Origin: Nitrospira sp.
GTDB taxonomy: Bacteria; Nitrospirota; Nitrospiria; Nitrospirales; Nitrospiraceae
Assembly: GCA_024331045.1 (NCBI GenBank)
Contig: JANDJC010000011.1
Coordinates: 1 to 64,000, forward strand
Length of the DNA stretch: 64,000 nucleotides
Reading direction: 5' to 3'
A program made the position numbers and the translations under genes. This document shows, in pieces, positions 1-9,017 of this stretch (its first letter is position 1; every line of letters starts with the position of its first letter). The notes under the pieces were generated by a model. That model was given only the letters and a program-made list of their open reading frames with translations, had not been told where the DNA came from and did no database searches.

Positions 1-219
1 CTGCAACAGAGCCGCAACGCCGGCCCTGGCCGTTCTGACCCGTTCGGCTACCTCTTGATCGAGTGCCAAAAGCCGCTCACGAACCGCGTCGGACAGTTCG
101 ACCTCTTGCAATACTGCCTCCCGCTGCCGATAACAGGCCTCAACCACATTCCATTCCCCTTTGAGAGCCGCCGTGTATGCAGCTTCCGTCAAACGTTCGA
201 GCGTCGTCCACTCTTGCAT
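1..219 (-). CDS. FliT-like flagellar chaperone (partial, runs off left edge)
   Basis: This is an open reading frame of 73 codons that starts at 219 and is still open at the window edge, so its C-terminus is missing. The visible product starts MQEWTTLERL and is rich in Leu, Glu, Arg and Ala, as expected for an alpha-helical protein. It lies only 4 nt downstream of the fliS stop. In many genomes fliT, the export chaperone for the filament cap protein FliD, directly follows fliS. The FliT assignment rests on that position, the small helical character and the neighbouring fliD, not on a diagnostic motif. It could instead be another small flagellar accessory protein. Confidence 0.55.
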   Translation of the reverse strand, partial: MQEWTTLERLTEAAYTAALKGEWNVVEACYRQREAVLQEVELSDAVRERLLALDQEVAERVRTARAGVAALLQ

Positions 220-223
220 AAAG

Positions 224-619
224 TTACCGAGCCAGGGCCAGTGATGCCTGCTGCCCTGCCGCTACTTCTCTCCACGCTTCTCGAAGCACATGTAAGCAGC
301 GAAGCACTCCTTCTAACTTCCTTCCATCATTCCGCGCGTTGACTTCCACCAACTCGGTCATGGCGTATTCATAGATCTGGTGCAGCAGTTTCGCGATCTC
401 TCCTCCTCGCTCGTAATCAAGCGCACAATCCAGTTCGCCAACGATCGAGATGGCGCGTCCGAGGAAGCGGCCTTTGTCGGCAATATTGCTCGTTTCGATC
501 GCCTGGCGTGCCAATTCAATCGATTGGATCGCCGCGTCGTACAGCAAGACCACGATCTGCACGCGCGACGACGTCATGACCTGCGTCTGGCGGTATTGAT
601 CTACATATTGTGCGATCAT
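224..619 (-). CDS. fliS: Flagellar export chaperone FliS
   Basis: FliS binds the disordered C-terminus of flagellin in the cytoplasm and delivers it to the flagellar type III export gate. The 131-residue product has the usual family length. It shows the family N-terminus (AQYVDQYRQTQVMTSS), the helix VVLLYDAAIQSIELARQAI, and a later YEYAMTELVEVN segment. The ATG at 619 is preceded by AAGGAG. The gene sits 15 nt downstream of fliD and just upstream of a FliT-like frame, the classic fliD-fliS-fliT order, so cotranscription with the filament genes is likely. Confidence 0.95.
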   Translation of the reverse strand: MIAQYVDQYRQTQVMTSSRVQIVVLLYDAAIQSIELARQAIETSNIADKGRFLGRAISIVGELDCALDYERGGEIAKLLHQIYEYAMTELVEVNARNDGRKLEGVLRCLHVLREAWREVAAGQQASLALAR

Positions 620-634
620 GGTCTGCTCCTTGCT

Positions 635-2026
635 CTAGAATGCCCGCCTCTCCGCATCGTCCCGCACCCTCAAAAAGGACGCTTGACCGCTCAATTGCCG
701 CAACAAGCCATCCAACGCCGCATACTGCCGTTTGAGCCGTTCTTCGTACAACATCAACGCATCCTCTCGTCTGGCAATCTGGTTGGTGAGATCGTTAATG
801 GATTGTGTTAGCCCTTGTTTGCGGAGCGTGACAGCTCCGAATTCGATGTCATCAAGGCGATCGATCGCATCGACCATGAGCTGAGCCAGGCCCATTACCC
901 CGCTTTGATTGATAAAGAGGGTCTTGACGGCCGTGTAATTCTCGTTAAGCGCCGAGCTGAGCTTGGCTTCGTCAACCGTGATGGTCCCGTCTCGTTCCGT
1001 CTTAAAGCCGATCTCGCCTACCGTCGTGTAGACGGTCGCCCCGGATACCGTTGCGGACAGAGCCCCTTGAATCTGAGATAGAACCGTCCGCACCGTGGGC
1101 TCGTTGAAGAAGTTGCCCCCCTTTTTCGTCGCTAGGCTGTAGGTGGTTCGCTCATTGATGAACTTCACGACCTCGTTGTATGCGGAGGCCAGCGCGACAA
1201 TGTTACTTTTGACGGCGTTGACATCCCTACTCACGCTCACTTGAACTGTCCCTGTATCTTTGAGGGTCAGGGTGACTCCTGGAAGGGCATCGGTAATGAT
1301 GTTGCTGCTTCGCGTGAGGGTCACGGTTGACGACGATCCCACGACCACTTCCGCGTCCTGTGCCGCTTGTAACGTGTCGGTTCCTCCTGTTCCGCTGCTG
1401 TTTGTCAAATCGAGATCTGTCTGGTCCGTGACAATGGTGATGGCATTGCTGGCACCAGTGCTGGTGGACGTGAGGACCAACCGATAGGCTGGGCTCGCAT
1501 CCGACCCGGCATTGATGATAGAAGCTACCACACCGGCTCCTAGATCATTGATCTGATCCCTCAGATCCTCGAGTGTGGCCGTGGCGCCGAGGGTGATTGT
1601 CTGATTTGGTCCCGAGCCCACCTGAAAGGTGAAGGTGGCAGAACTGCCAGACACGATATCTGTCGTCGTCGTTGCGACAGCCTTGGCTGCCTTGCTGACA
1701 ACCTGATGGGACTGCGCGAGTCTCGTGACCTGAATTTGATAGGTGCCCTGTATCGCCGAGGAGGAAGCCACCACGGCCATCACCGTTCCATCCGAAACGC
1801 TAGCGGTGGACTGATCAAAGGAGATGGCTCGTCTTAATTTTTCAGCGGCACTCTGGAGCATCACCAGTTTGGTGCTGAGCGTGGCATAGTCGGCGCTTTT
1901 CGAGTGAAGCGAGGCTTTTTTCTCGTTCAATCGATCGATCGGCAACCGGGCAACCTTCAGCAACTGCTCGATGACCGGCCCAAAATCGATGCCGTTGCCG
2001 AGCCCTCCGAAACTAATTGTCGCCAC
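635..2026 (-). CDS. fliD: Flagellar filament cap protein FliD (hook-associated protein 2)
   Basis: FliD caps the growing flagellum and helps flagellin monomers fold into the filament tip. The 463-residue product has a FliD_N-type N-terminus (GIDFGPVIEQLLKVARLPIDRL), a central Ser/Thr/Gly-rich variable region, and a FliD_C-type end with a coiled coil (residues about 390-450: LTQSINDLTNQIARREDALM). The start is GTG at 2026, with GGAGG about 8 nt upstream. It follows flaG and precedes fliS. The protein is on the short side for FliD, with the variation in the central domain as usual. Confidence 0.95.
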   Translation of the reverse strand: MATISFGGLGNGIDFGPVIEQLLKVARLPIDRLNEKKASLHSKSADYATLSTKLVMLQSAAEKLRRAISFDQSTASVSDGTVMAVVASSSAIQGTYQIQVTRLAQSHQVVSKAAKAVATTTTDIVSGSSATFTFQVGSGPNQTITLGATATLEDLRDQINDLGAGVVASIINAGSDASPAYRLVLTSTSTGASNAITIVTDQTDLDLTNSSGTGGTDTLQAAQDAEVVVGSSSTVTLTRSSNIITDALPGVTLTLKDTGTVQVSVSRDVNAVKSNIVALASAYNEVVKFINERTTYSLATKKGGNFFNEPTVRTVLSQIQGALSATVSGATVYTTVGEIGFKTERDGTITVDEAKLSSALNENYTAVKTLFINQSGVMGLAQLMVDAIDRLDDIEFGAVTLRKQGLTQSINDLTNQIARREDALMLYEERLKRQYAALDGLLRQLSGQASFLRVRDDAERRAF

Positions 2027-2046
2027 TCTCTGGCCTCCGCCTGTTC

Positions 2047-2063
2047 ATGTCCGGATCGGACAT
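2047..2063. repeat. Perfect 7-bp inverted repeat between flaG and fliD
   Basis: ATGTCCG-GAT-CGGACAT lies in the 56-nt spacer between the flaG stop and the fliD GTG start. It can form a small hairpin in the minus-strand transcript, upstream of the fliD ribosome-binding site. There is no U-run, so a terminator is unlikely. A role in mRNA processing or in balancing expression is only a possibility. Confidence 0.35.
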
Positions 2064-2082
2064 CTCTCTTTCGCTCAGACCT

Positions 2083-2472
2083 TCAGACTCGCTCTTCCAA
2101 CAACACACCCCTCTCCAACTGGTTCTGCTGTTCCTCGGACAGATACTTGGCCAGCTCCAAAATCTCTTCTGGTGGGAACTGGCGAACCACTTCTCCCGAT
2201 TCCTTAACGACCTTCACCACCACCCGCTCGGTTTCTCGGTCAACCAGAAGCCGAACCTGAAGTCCGGTCGATTGAAGGAGTTCTTCGATCTTCGCCATTG
2301 ATCGTGTAAGCTCGTTATCGTTGCGATGATCGGGCAAAGAGATAGCCGTTGCTTGATGTAATTGATCGAATGTCTCAGCCTGATCCGTCGGCTTCGCTGG
2401 CCCTCGCCCTGATCGATGCTCCTTGAGAAATGAAGCTAAGAGATCTGCCTTCCCACTAACCGGTGTTACCAT
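2083..2472 (-). CDS. flaG: FlaG family flagellar protein
   Basis: FlaG is a small filament-associated protein that affects filament length in several bacteria. The C-terminal half carries the family pattern: LQVRLLVDRETERVVVKVV, then GEVVRQFPPEEILELAKYLSE. I chose the ATG at 2472 (129 residues) over an in-frame start at 2514 because GAGAGG sits just upstream of it, and because the extra N-terminal residues look like leader sequence. It lies between fliC and fliD, as in many polar-flagellate operons. A G/C-rich hairpin separates it from fliC. Confidence 0.88.
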   Translation of the reverse strand: MVTPVSGKADLLASFLKEHRSGRGPAKPTDQAETFDQLHQATAISLPDHRNDNELTRSMAKIEELLQSTGLQVRLLVDRETERVVVKVVKESGEVVRQFPPEEILELAKYLSEEQQNQLERGVLLEERV

Positions 2473-2527
2473 GGCAGCCTCTCTGTTCCTGTTGTTGAAA
2501 AAACGCTCCAACACTCCCCCGACTATG

Positions 2528-2560
2528 CGGCCGCCCAGCCTTCAAAAGGCCGGGCGGCCG
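2528..2560 (-). terminator. Strong stem-loop between fliC and flaG
   Basis: A 13-bp, G/C-rich stem with one G-T pair flanks a 7-nt loop at 2541-2547, starting 13 nt after the fliC stop. In the transcript direction it is followed by CATAGTCGGGGG rather than a U-tract, so it does not look like a standard intrinsic terminator. It may stabilise the abundant flagellin mRNA 3' end or partly attenuate readthrough into flaG-fliD-fliS. Confidence 0.6.
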
Positions 2561-2573
2561 ATTTGTTGTCAGA

Positions 2574-3401
2574 TTACCGCTGCAACAACGCTAAAGCGTT
2601 TTGCGGCAATGTATTTGCTTGCGCCAGTACCGAGATACCGGCCTGCACCAGAATTTGGTTCTTGACAAACAGCGACGTTTCGTAGGCGATGTCCGCATCA
2701 CGAATGCGGGACTCGGCCGCTGTCAGGTTTTCGCTCGTCACCTGGAGGTTGGCAATCGTGGCTTCCAACCGGTTTTGGAGTGATCCATACTCGGCTCGTG
2801 CGGTTGCCACGGCGCTGATGGCACTGTCAATATTCGCCAGGGCACTCATGGCGTTGGCCGACGTTGAAACGTTGACGCTCGCGATACCCAATGACGTCGT
2901 CGTGATGCTGTTTAAATCCAGCGACAAGGTATTGCCCGTTCCGCTGCGGAACCCGATCGCGATCGAGAAGCTGATGGAGGAACCACTGATCAAGGCTTGT
3001 CCGTTAAATTCCGTGGTCTGGGCAATCCGGTCGATTTCAGACCGCAAGGCAACAAACTCCTGATCGATGTATGACCGTTCGGTAGCCCCCACTGTGCCAC
3101 TCGACGATTGCGAGGCCAACTCGCGCATTCGTGCCAACAAGGAGCCAATAACCTCCGCGGCTCCATCGGCAATCTGTGTCAAACTAATCCCATCGGAAGC
3201 GTTGCGGGTTGCTTGGTTGATGCTGCGAATTTGAGCCCGCAAGGTCTCGGACAAGCCGAGCCCGGCTGCATCATCCGCCGCGCGGGTAATCCGCAAGCCG
3301 GATGACAACCGCTCGACAGACCGTTGCAATGCGTTGGTACTGACCGTGAGATTCCGCTGGGCCGCGATCGACGCGGGATTGTTGTTAACGATTAGAGCCA
3401 T
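2574..3401 (-). CDS. fliC: Flagellin
   Basis: This is the major filament protein, exported through the flagellar secretion channel. The 275-residue product has the conserved N-terminal D0/D1 region (MALIVNNNPASIAAQRNL, then LSSGLRITRAADDAAGLGLS) and the conserved C-terminal helix ending VLAQANTLPQNALALLQR. The central D2/D3 region is short, so this is a compact flagellin. The ATG at 3401 follows AGGAGG. A sigma-28 type promoter lies about 95-120 nt upstream. Serine and threonine are common in the middle of the protein and could be glycan acceptors for the adjacent glycosyltransferase island; this last point is inference. Confidence 0.97.
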   Translation of the reverse strand: MALIVNNNPASIAAQRNLTVSTNALQRSVERLSSGLRITRAADDAAGLGLSETLRAQIRSINQATRNASDGISLTQIADGAAEVIGSLLARMRELASQSSSGTVGATERSYIDQEFVALRSEIDRIAQTTEFNGQALISGSSISFSIAIGFRSGTGNTLSLDLNSITTTSLGIASVNVSTSANAMSALANIDSAISAVATARAEYGSLQNRLEATIANLQVTSENLTAAESRIRDADIAYETSLFVKNQILVQAGISVLAQANTLPQNALALLQR

Positions 3402-3496
3402 ACCTCTTCCTCCTTGCCACTAAACCGTTTCTGCTCGCTTCCAGCATCCGTGCGGAAGCCCGTTTCTCTCTCAGCGCCATTCGCTGATCACCCATG

Positions 3497-3522
3497 TTAT
3501 CGGCTGATCGTCGGAAGACTTA
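3497..3522 (-). promoter_or_regulatory. Sigma-28 (FliA) type promoter for fliC
   Basis: On the minus strand the sequence reads TAAG-N14-GCCGATAA. The -10 element is a perfect match to the FliA consensus GCCGATAA. The -35 element differs from TAAA by one base, with the spacer one base shorter than the usual 15. The predicted transcript start leaves a 5' leader of roughly 90 nt before the flagellin ATG. Confidence 0.8.
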
Positions 3523-3610
3523 AGCAGCGGCGGCCGACGCAGGAACACAACACGGCAATGGGCAAGAACGAACACCAGCAGGCTCGCCTTCTTCAACGAT
3601 TGGACGAAGG

Positions 3611-4135
3611 CTATGCCGCCAAGCGAGGCAGGATTTCGTATTCCAAGAGGTCGGCTGTCAGGACCATGTCACCTCGCTCTCTGGCCGCCAACAGCTCCTG
3701 CACCCAAAAACTCAGGGAGGTGCGCCGATCGGTAGGACGTTGCCGATCCCCCCCTTCGGTAAATTCCAAATAATCGGCCAACCGGCCAAGCCACTCGTTC
3801 ATGGCATGATCGCGAGGGGTCCCAGCCCGCCAAGCTTCCACCAGCGGCATCCCCTCCGCGTACAACAATTTGGCATAGCGGCCAGCGGCGATCCAGGCAT
3901 CATGTTCGAGCTCCGCGATCGACTGAGTCAGAGCGATAAGCTTCTCATACTGGGAAGCCGGCTGCTTCAACAAGGAACAATCAAGGTCTCGATCCGTGAT
4001 GTCTCGATGATCCAACTGTAGTTTCGTCACTAGACGGGACCGAGCATGGGCGCGGTCGCTAATGTCGGCAAACACGTCTTCCAACGTTGCGTGGCCCTCC
4101 ACCACCCATTCTTCTTGATCGAGCTGTACTCGCAT
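3611..4135 (-). CDS. Hypothetical protein next to flagellin
   Basis: I do not recognise this family. The 174-residue product starts MRVQLDQEEWVVEGHATLEDV. I chose the ATG at 4135 because GAAGGAG precedes it, and rejected an upstream extension to 4231 rich in Arg, Asn and Gly. The protein is predicted soluble and largely helical, with no signal peptide, and contains segments such as EKLIALTQSIAELEHDAWIA and FWVQELLAARERGD. It lies between flagellin and the glycan island. The LTADLLEYEILPRL end and the helical composition suggest a small cytoplasmic flagellar accessory or chaperone, but this is only positional inference. Confidence 0.7.
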   Translation of the reverse strand: MRVQLDQEEWVVEGHATLEDVFADISDRAHARSRLVTKLQLDHRDITDRDLDCSLLKQPASQYEKLIALTQSIAELEHDAWIAAGRYAKLLYAEGMPLVEAWRAGTPRDHAMNEWLGRLADYLEFTEGGDRQRPTDRRTSLSFWVQELLAARERGDMVLTADLLEYEILPRLAA

Positions 4136-4237
4136 CGCTCTTCTCCTTCTTCCTGTTCCCTTGTTCCCTTGCTTCCTTGAGTTTCGACAATCAAGGCCGC
4201 TTTCCCTTACACCCGCCTCACAAACGTTCACCCGTCT

Positions 4238-5956
4238 TCAGGTCGCATAGGCAGTGGCAGGAACAGGCCTGCTCCCAGACCCGCTCTTCCGTTCCTCCTT
4301 GTCAGCGATGCCCAACGCCCCCCCTATTTGAGCCAAACAGGTCCGCCAGTGCCTATACGCCAATGCTTGGTGGCGGACCATCGCTTCCAACCCTTCCACA
4401 TCGTCGCCTTGCGCAGTCCTGAGAAACGCGATCGTGATGGGTCTGGTCGCCATTGACTTCATCCCCAAGCTAACAAGCCGTTCTCGCTCTTGAGCAAGCG
4501 AGCGTTGCAGCGTCTGAAGTTTCCGAACATCGAGCGGCCGATTGGTTACGACTCGAACGATCTCACTGGCCTGAGTGCATGCACGATCGACAGCCGGCAT
4601 CAGGGATTCAAACGCCGCTCTCGCGGCCTCGACATCAGGCGGGGGTGGCGCCGGGGGAGGAATGTTGCTGCATTGGCCGGTGAACGTCTCGTACCAATGG
4701 CGGCGCCAAAATGCGGCGTACCATCTTTCATGAACAGCCTCGTGGCCCACACAACATCGAAACGTTCCCAATCCATCTTCATCAACATCCGAGCGATAAA
4801 CACGGAATCCTCGAATATCGGCCGGGAAGGGATCGTCTTCCAGGACATGAAGCAACAACGCCGCCACCTGATCGGCCTGCAACTGATCTTTACAGGTCTG
4901 GTGCACACACACGTGATCGAACCCACAGGGCGCACAGTCCAACTCCGGTTGCAGCACCCAGTGACCGGGCCCATAGGGACCGGTTTCCCAGAAATCGACA
5001 TGGCCGACCGACAGATCGACGACCGGAGTCCCCACCGCGACGGCCAAGTGCATGGGGCCCGTATCATTCGTCAGCAGCAGGCGAGACGCTGCCAGGACCG
5101 CCGTGGCTTGATGGATTGTGGTCTGGCCGGTCAGGTTCTTGATCGGATTGGTTCCTCCCGCCGCTTGGTAGTCTCGCACAACTTGGGCCACCATTTCTTT
5201 TTCGGACTCGGCTCCGAGAAATACCACTCCACCGTTCCAGCGTTTGGACAGAAGCGCCAATGTACGGCCGAACTGTTGCGGACGCCACGCCTTCATCACG
5301 TCGCTGGCGCCGGCCTGAATCGCGATCCACTCCATCCGCTCATGGCCGTGGGCGAAGAGCACCTGACGAGCCCATTCTTGATCCGATTTCCCAACCATCA
5401 ACCGAAGCGGCGTGAAAGGACCAGGTCCGCTCCCGCCCAAGGCGTAGAGATCGACCAGATTGAACCGATTGATCCGGCGGAAGTGATGCATATCGGCGAA
5501 ATAGGCCATCCAAGGATTGTCAATGACCGTGCCACCATCCCAGGCAGTCCTGGCACCGCGAATGTCTGGAGCCCCAACAGCACTAACTAAGAGCGCGCTG
5601 GCCCGGTTGAACGTGAGATTGATGATGCGGTCATACCGGCGCTCCACCAACGGGCGGAGCCACTCCGCCAGCTCCCGATAGAGGGCGACAACATCTTTGA
5701 CGGCCGCTCGACTCTCATCGATCAGCTCATGAAAGTCATGGGTGACGACCTCTCGTAAACCCGGTAACAGAGCAGCGACGGAAGCGAACCGCCGATCGAT
5801 CACGAGATCGACGGCACAGCCAGGCCATTCTTGCGCCAGCCGGCCCAGCAGAGCCCCCATCTGCACCAGGTCGCCCATCCTGGTCACATTCACGACCAGG
5901 ACTTGCCTCATACGCCCTGTGTCATCAGTCCGGTTTGAAACGCCGTCCCGATTCAC
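4238..5956 (-). CDS. Glycosyltransferase family 9 protein with C-terminal helical extension
   Basis: GT9 enzymes (ADP-heptose:LPS heptosyltransferase family) transfer heptose or related sugars from nucleotide donors. Residues about 17-370 carry the fold. They open with QVLVVNVTRMGDLVQMGALL, contain IQAGASDVMKAWRPQQFG, and hold the donor-site motif LLTNDTGPMHLAVAVGTPVV. The remaining about 200 residues form a Pro-rich linker (NIPPPAPPPPDV) and a helical tail I cannot assign. The GTG at 5956 has GGAG 7 nt upstream; MRQVL at 5911 is a possible internal start. It is the last glycosyltransferase before the flagellin genes. Heptose chemistry is not proven by the family. Confidence 0.85.
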   Translation of the reverse strand: MNRDGVSNRTDDTGRMRQVLVVNVTRMGDLVQMGALLGRLAQEWPGCAVDLVIDRRFASVAALLPGLREVVTHDFHELIDESRAAVKDVVALYRELAEWLRPLVERRYDRIINLTFNRASALLVSAVGAPDIRGARTAWDGGTVIDNPWMAYFADMHHFRRINRFNLVDLYALGGSGPGPFTPLRLMVGKSDQEWARQVLFAHGHERMEWIAIQAGASDVMKAWRPQQFGRTLALLSKRWNGGVVFLGAESEKEMVAQVVRDYQAAGGTNPIKNLTGQTTIHQATAVLAASRLLLTNDTGPMHLAVAVGTPVVDLSVGHVDFWETGPYGPGHWVLQPELDCAPCGFDHVCVHQTCKDQLQADQVAALLLHVLEDDPFPADIRGFRVYRSDVDEDGLGTFRCCVGHEAVHERWYAAFWRRHWYETFTGQCSNIPPPAPPPPDVEAARAAFESLMPAVDRACTQASEIVRVVTNRPLDVRKLQTLQRSLAQERERLVSLGMKSMATRPITIAFLRTAQGDDVEGLEAMVRHQALAYRHWRTCLAQIGGALGIADKEERKSGSGSRPVPATAYAT

Positions 5957-5984
5957 TCGTTTTCTCCATCTCGTTCATGAACCG

Positions 5985-7802
5985 TTAAACAAGATCCCTC
6001 GTTTCCGAGCGGTAACTATCCAACAAAAGAATGAGCAATTCCTCGCGAGCCAAGCGACGGCTTGCGCCGCGGGCCCGAATGTTGTCAGCCACATCTTTCA
6101 GTTCGACCCGCTGATGGGGAGGAAATCTCCCCAGAAGCGCCGCCAACTCCGGCGGAGTCTCAGCCCGGGCGGCCAGCGCTCCCGCATTTCGATCCCCACG
6201 CAGGACGGCGCCGATTCGGTCCGGCTGGCGGAGACCAATCACCGCCAATAGCTCTTCCATCCGATGGCGATAGGTGTGGTGGGCCAGGACTCGTCGCCGC
6301 GCGGCCTCAGCCACCTCCCTCCTGTTGTGGTCGTCATGAAGCCACCGACTGATCAGACGTGGCACCTCATCGGGAGACCGAAATCGAACGATTTCTTGAT
6401 CGGCAAACAACTCGGGCAACAAGGAGCGTTCGTCGGTCAATTGAAACGCCCCACAAGCAGCCAGTTCGAACGTCCGTGGATTCACGAAGTCCGCCTGGGG
6501 GTCCAACGATGGTCCGTTGTATGAATGGAGATTCAAATTGATGGTGGTGGCGTTGAATACCTTGCGGCAGGTCTCGATGTCGATGCGCGCGCCGCCTCGC
6601 TGCAACACCGAAGTCAGATCGGCCGCTCCTTCCCATTCGGTTCCCCACAGTTTGAACGTCCATTCAGGTGACAACCAGCGCGGCAAGAGCAGACGTCGGT
6701 TCTGGTAACCGGCCCCCACGAACGAGACATCGGCGCCGTATTCACGTTGTTCAGTCTCGGTCAGCGAACTGGGATAAAAGACTTGCGGATCAGCAGCCAT
6801 TGGCAAGTAATGAACGTGGGCTGCGCCAGCCTTTCTTAGCGCCTCGACGCAATCTCCTCGCTGAATCACAAACCAATAGTCGTAGCTTGACGCCAGTTGC
6901 CGCCAATAGGTCAGGTGCCGGTAGTTTTCCACGAACCACATGATGGTGGGAAATTTCTTCTTCCGCACGTGCTCCAACACGCCGGCGGTTAAGGGGGCCT
7001 GGGCCATGGCGAGCACCAGATCCGGTGGATCCTCGGCCAATCGAGCGACCGTATCCAAACTCAAGAGCTCCGCGAAGCGGCCTTGCATCGTCAGGCGGTG
7101 GCGGGCATCTTGGTAGGAATTGAACCGTTTATAGCTGGTGTGGTGGACACTGTGATCGATCCAGGTCACACGATGGCCCAGCAACTCCAGCGCCGAGGTC
7201 ACGTACTGGGCAATTGGCAACGATCCCCCATAGATGGGGCCGACCACTGCAATCCGCAGGCGTCCACTCTGCCGGGCCGCCACCAGCCGGCGCAAAGATG
7301 CTTCCACCTCACGATGAACGGCTTCATGCAGGCCGGCTGCCGGCGCATAGGTCATGAACCGCAAGGGGCTCGCAAGGCCGGCTAAACGATCCGCCATGTC
7401 CGACGGGTGACCCCAGATCCACTCAACGGTTTCGAGCCAGCGACCAAGCGCACGAGCACCAAGCGCGTCTTTGAGCACGGACGGATCCGGAACAAGCACC
7501 GCCAACCTGCGGCCGTCTTGCTTCAGCGACGCCAACGCCTCCACGTGATACAAGAGCCCGACACCGAGCACCACACCGACTTCCTCGTCTCTCCAGTCTT
7601 TGAATTGCGCGTCAGCCCAGGAACGGGCTTCTTTACGAGGATCGTACGAACTGTGGATCCAGCGATCACCGCATTTCGCCGTGACCGTTCCCTCGCGCGA
7701 TGGAAGGAGCGAGAGCACACCTCCCGGTGCCAATCGCACAGCCTCGGCCAGGGCGGGAGCCGTTTTGCCAAGCCATTCAAGATTGTCCAGCAAGTTGTTC
7801 AC
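5985..7802 (-). CDS. Maf-like N-terminal module fused to CgeB/DUF3880-type glycosyltransferase
   Basis: The first about 170 residues resemble the N-terminal part of motility-accessory-factor (Maf, DUF115) flagellin glycosyltransferases. They contain WIHSSYDPRKEARSWADAQF followed by VGVVLGVGLLYHVEALASL. From about residue 185 the protein looks like CgeB-type glycosyltransferases: RIAVVGPIYGGSLP, IMWFVENYRHLTYWRQLASS, YLPMAADPQVFYP and a C-terminal lobe with VNPRTFELAACGAFQLTDER. The second part should be a GT-B enzyme. The Maf-like half links the protein to flagellin modification, which fits the adjacent fliC, but the acceptor is inferred. It sits 28 nt upstream of the GT9 gene and 10 nt downstream of the next GT9. 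Confidence 0.8.
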   Translation of the reverse strand: MNNLLDNLEWLGKTAPALAEAVRLAPGGVLSLLPSREGTVTAKCGDRWIHSSYDPRKEARSWADAQFKDWRDEEVGVVLGVGLLYHVEALASLKQDGRRLAVLVPDPSVLKDALGARALGRWLETVEWIWGHPSDMADRLAGLASPLRFMTYAPAAGLHEAVHREVEASLRRLVAARQSGRLRIAVVGPIYGGSLPIAQYVTSALELLGHRVTWIDHSVHHTSYKRFNSYQDARHRLTMQGRFAELLSLDTVARLAEDPPDLVLAMAQAPLTAGVLEHVRKKKFPTIMWFVENYRHLTYWRQLASSYDYWFVIQRGDCVEALRKAGAAHVHYLPMAADPQVFYPSSLTETEQREYGADVSFVGAGYQNRRLLLPRWLSPEWTFKLWGTEWEGAADLTSVLQRGGARIDIETCRKVFNATTINLNLHSYNGPSLDPQADFVNPRTFELAACGAFQLTDERSLLPELFADQEIVRFRSPDEVPRLISRWLHDDHNRREVAEAARRRVLAHHTYRHRMEELLAVIGLRQPDRIGAVLRGDRNAGALAARAETPPELAALLGRFPPHQRVELKDVADNIRARGASRRLAREELLILLLDSYRSETRDLV

Positions 7803-7812
7803 GTGCCCTCGC

Positions 7813-9012
7813 TTACCTCAAGACCAACGGCGACAGTTCGGCCCAGAGCGCTTCCCGTTCGGGAGGGGGGCTCGATAGGCTTCCTCTCTCGGTGTAATAC
7901 GCCCCCCATCGATCGCAGTGGCTGGTCCAGACTGACCAGCCAGGAACCCTCAGCATGGTTTGGAATTGCTGGTCCTGCATGAGAAGACCGGCCGTTTCCT
8001 CGATTGGCCATTGCAGGGGTCTCACATCGGTTCGCTCCTTGTGGCCTCCCCCATCCAAATCTTCCGCCTGCCACACCACATGGCCAACGCCATAGGGGCC
8101 GGTTTCATGCACACGAGCCCGCGCAAAGTACCAGCCGATCACTCTCACTCCGAGAGCGGACGCCAGATGCAGTGGCCCAGTATCGGTGCCAATCACATAG
8201 TGGCAGCGGCGGAGAATCGCCGCTAGATCACGAAGCGATGTACGGCCGGTTACATCCCAGACACGGCTCACAAGCGAGGGTGAAAGGAGATCATACAGCC
8301 ATTGTCCCCGTTCCCGTTCGTGGCCAAGCAGGACGACACGGCTGGTGGGAACCGTCTCCAGAAACCTGACAACCAATTCCTTCCACACATGAATTGGTAC
8401 CAGTCGTTCAACCGCTCCGGCTCCCAGGATGAGCCCGACCCACGGCTCTCCATGACGGCCGAGCGATTCCAAGTCAGCCGGCAACGGATGCGACGTGTTG
8501 ATCAGAACTGGAGGAGTCCCAGGAGGACAGACTCCGCACAACCCGCAGAACGCATCGGCTAGATGCACACGGCAGCCGCGTCCTGTATGCGCGACATCCC
8601 GCACGTAGGCGGCCCAAGGAGCCAAGGTGGTCCCGAGAGGACCATCAAGCAGCGGACCCTTAACTTCGTCCGCCAGTAAGGAACCAGCCAACAAAGCCCG
8701 ACGGTGCTGGTTCAGCACATAGGCTGTCCCATATCGGGATGTGGCGAGTGCCTCAAGCTGTTTGGCGGCCCGCTCAAGGTGCGTCGGCAGTAAACCCGCC
8801 GACGCGTCTTCCGCCCACCGCTGCCAGAGGGTCCCATCCCATTCCAGCACCCGGTCAACACCTGGGATGAGCTGCCCAATCGGCGCCAACACGGAGGGAC
8901 ACAGAAGATCCACGCCACCTTCTGGATCGACCGTCTTGAGCGCCGTGATCGCCGGGATCGTCTGGATCAGATCGCCGAGCCTCGCCAGTTGGACGACCAG
9001 CGTCCTTGCCAT
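7813..9012 (-). CDS. Glycosyltransferase family 9 protein
   Basis: This 399-residue GT9 enzyme begins MARTLVVQLARLGDLIQTIP and has the family donor-site motif IGTDTGPLHLASALGVRVIG followed by HETGPYGVGH. The start at 9012 follows GGAGG. A longer frame to 9282 was rejected because it overlaps the end of the upstream gene and has no family similarity. The gene is 5 nt downstream of the 1679-residue glycosyltransferase, so they are translationally close. Together with the GT9 at 4238 it gives the island two heptosyltransferase-like enzymes. The actual sugar and acceptor are unknown. Confidence 0.88.
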   Translation of the reverse strand: MARTLVVQLARLGDLIQTIPAITALKTVDPEGGVDLLCPSVLAPIGQLIPGVDRVLEWDGTLWQRWAEDASAGLLPTHLERAAKQLEALATSRYGTAYVLNQHRRALLAGSLLADEVKGPLLDGPLGTTLAPWAAYVRDVAHTGRGCRVHLADAFCGLCGVCPPGTPPVLINTSHPLPADLESLGRHGEPWVGLILGAGAVERLVPIHVWKELVVRFLETVPTSRVVLLGHERERGQWLYDLLSPSLVSRVWDVTGRTSLRDLAAILRRCHYVIGTDTGPLHLASALGVRVIGWYFARARVHETGPYGVGHVVWQAEDLDGGGHKERTDVRPLQWPIEETAGLLMQDQQFQTMLRVPGWSVWTSHCDRWGAYYTERGSLSSPPPEREALWAELSPLVLR

Positions 9013-9017
9013 AATCG

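Noticed and set aside
4490..5590. Long plus-strand frame antisense to the GT9 gene
   Set aside because: It has no recognisable domain or ribosome-binding site, and the opposite strand has clear GT9 motifs.
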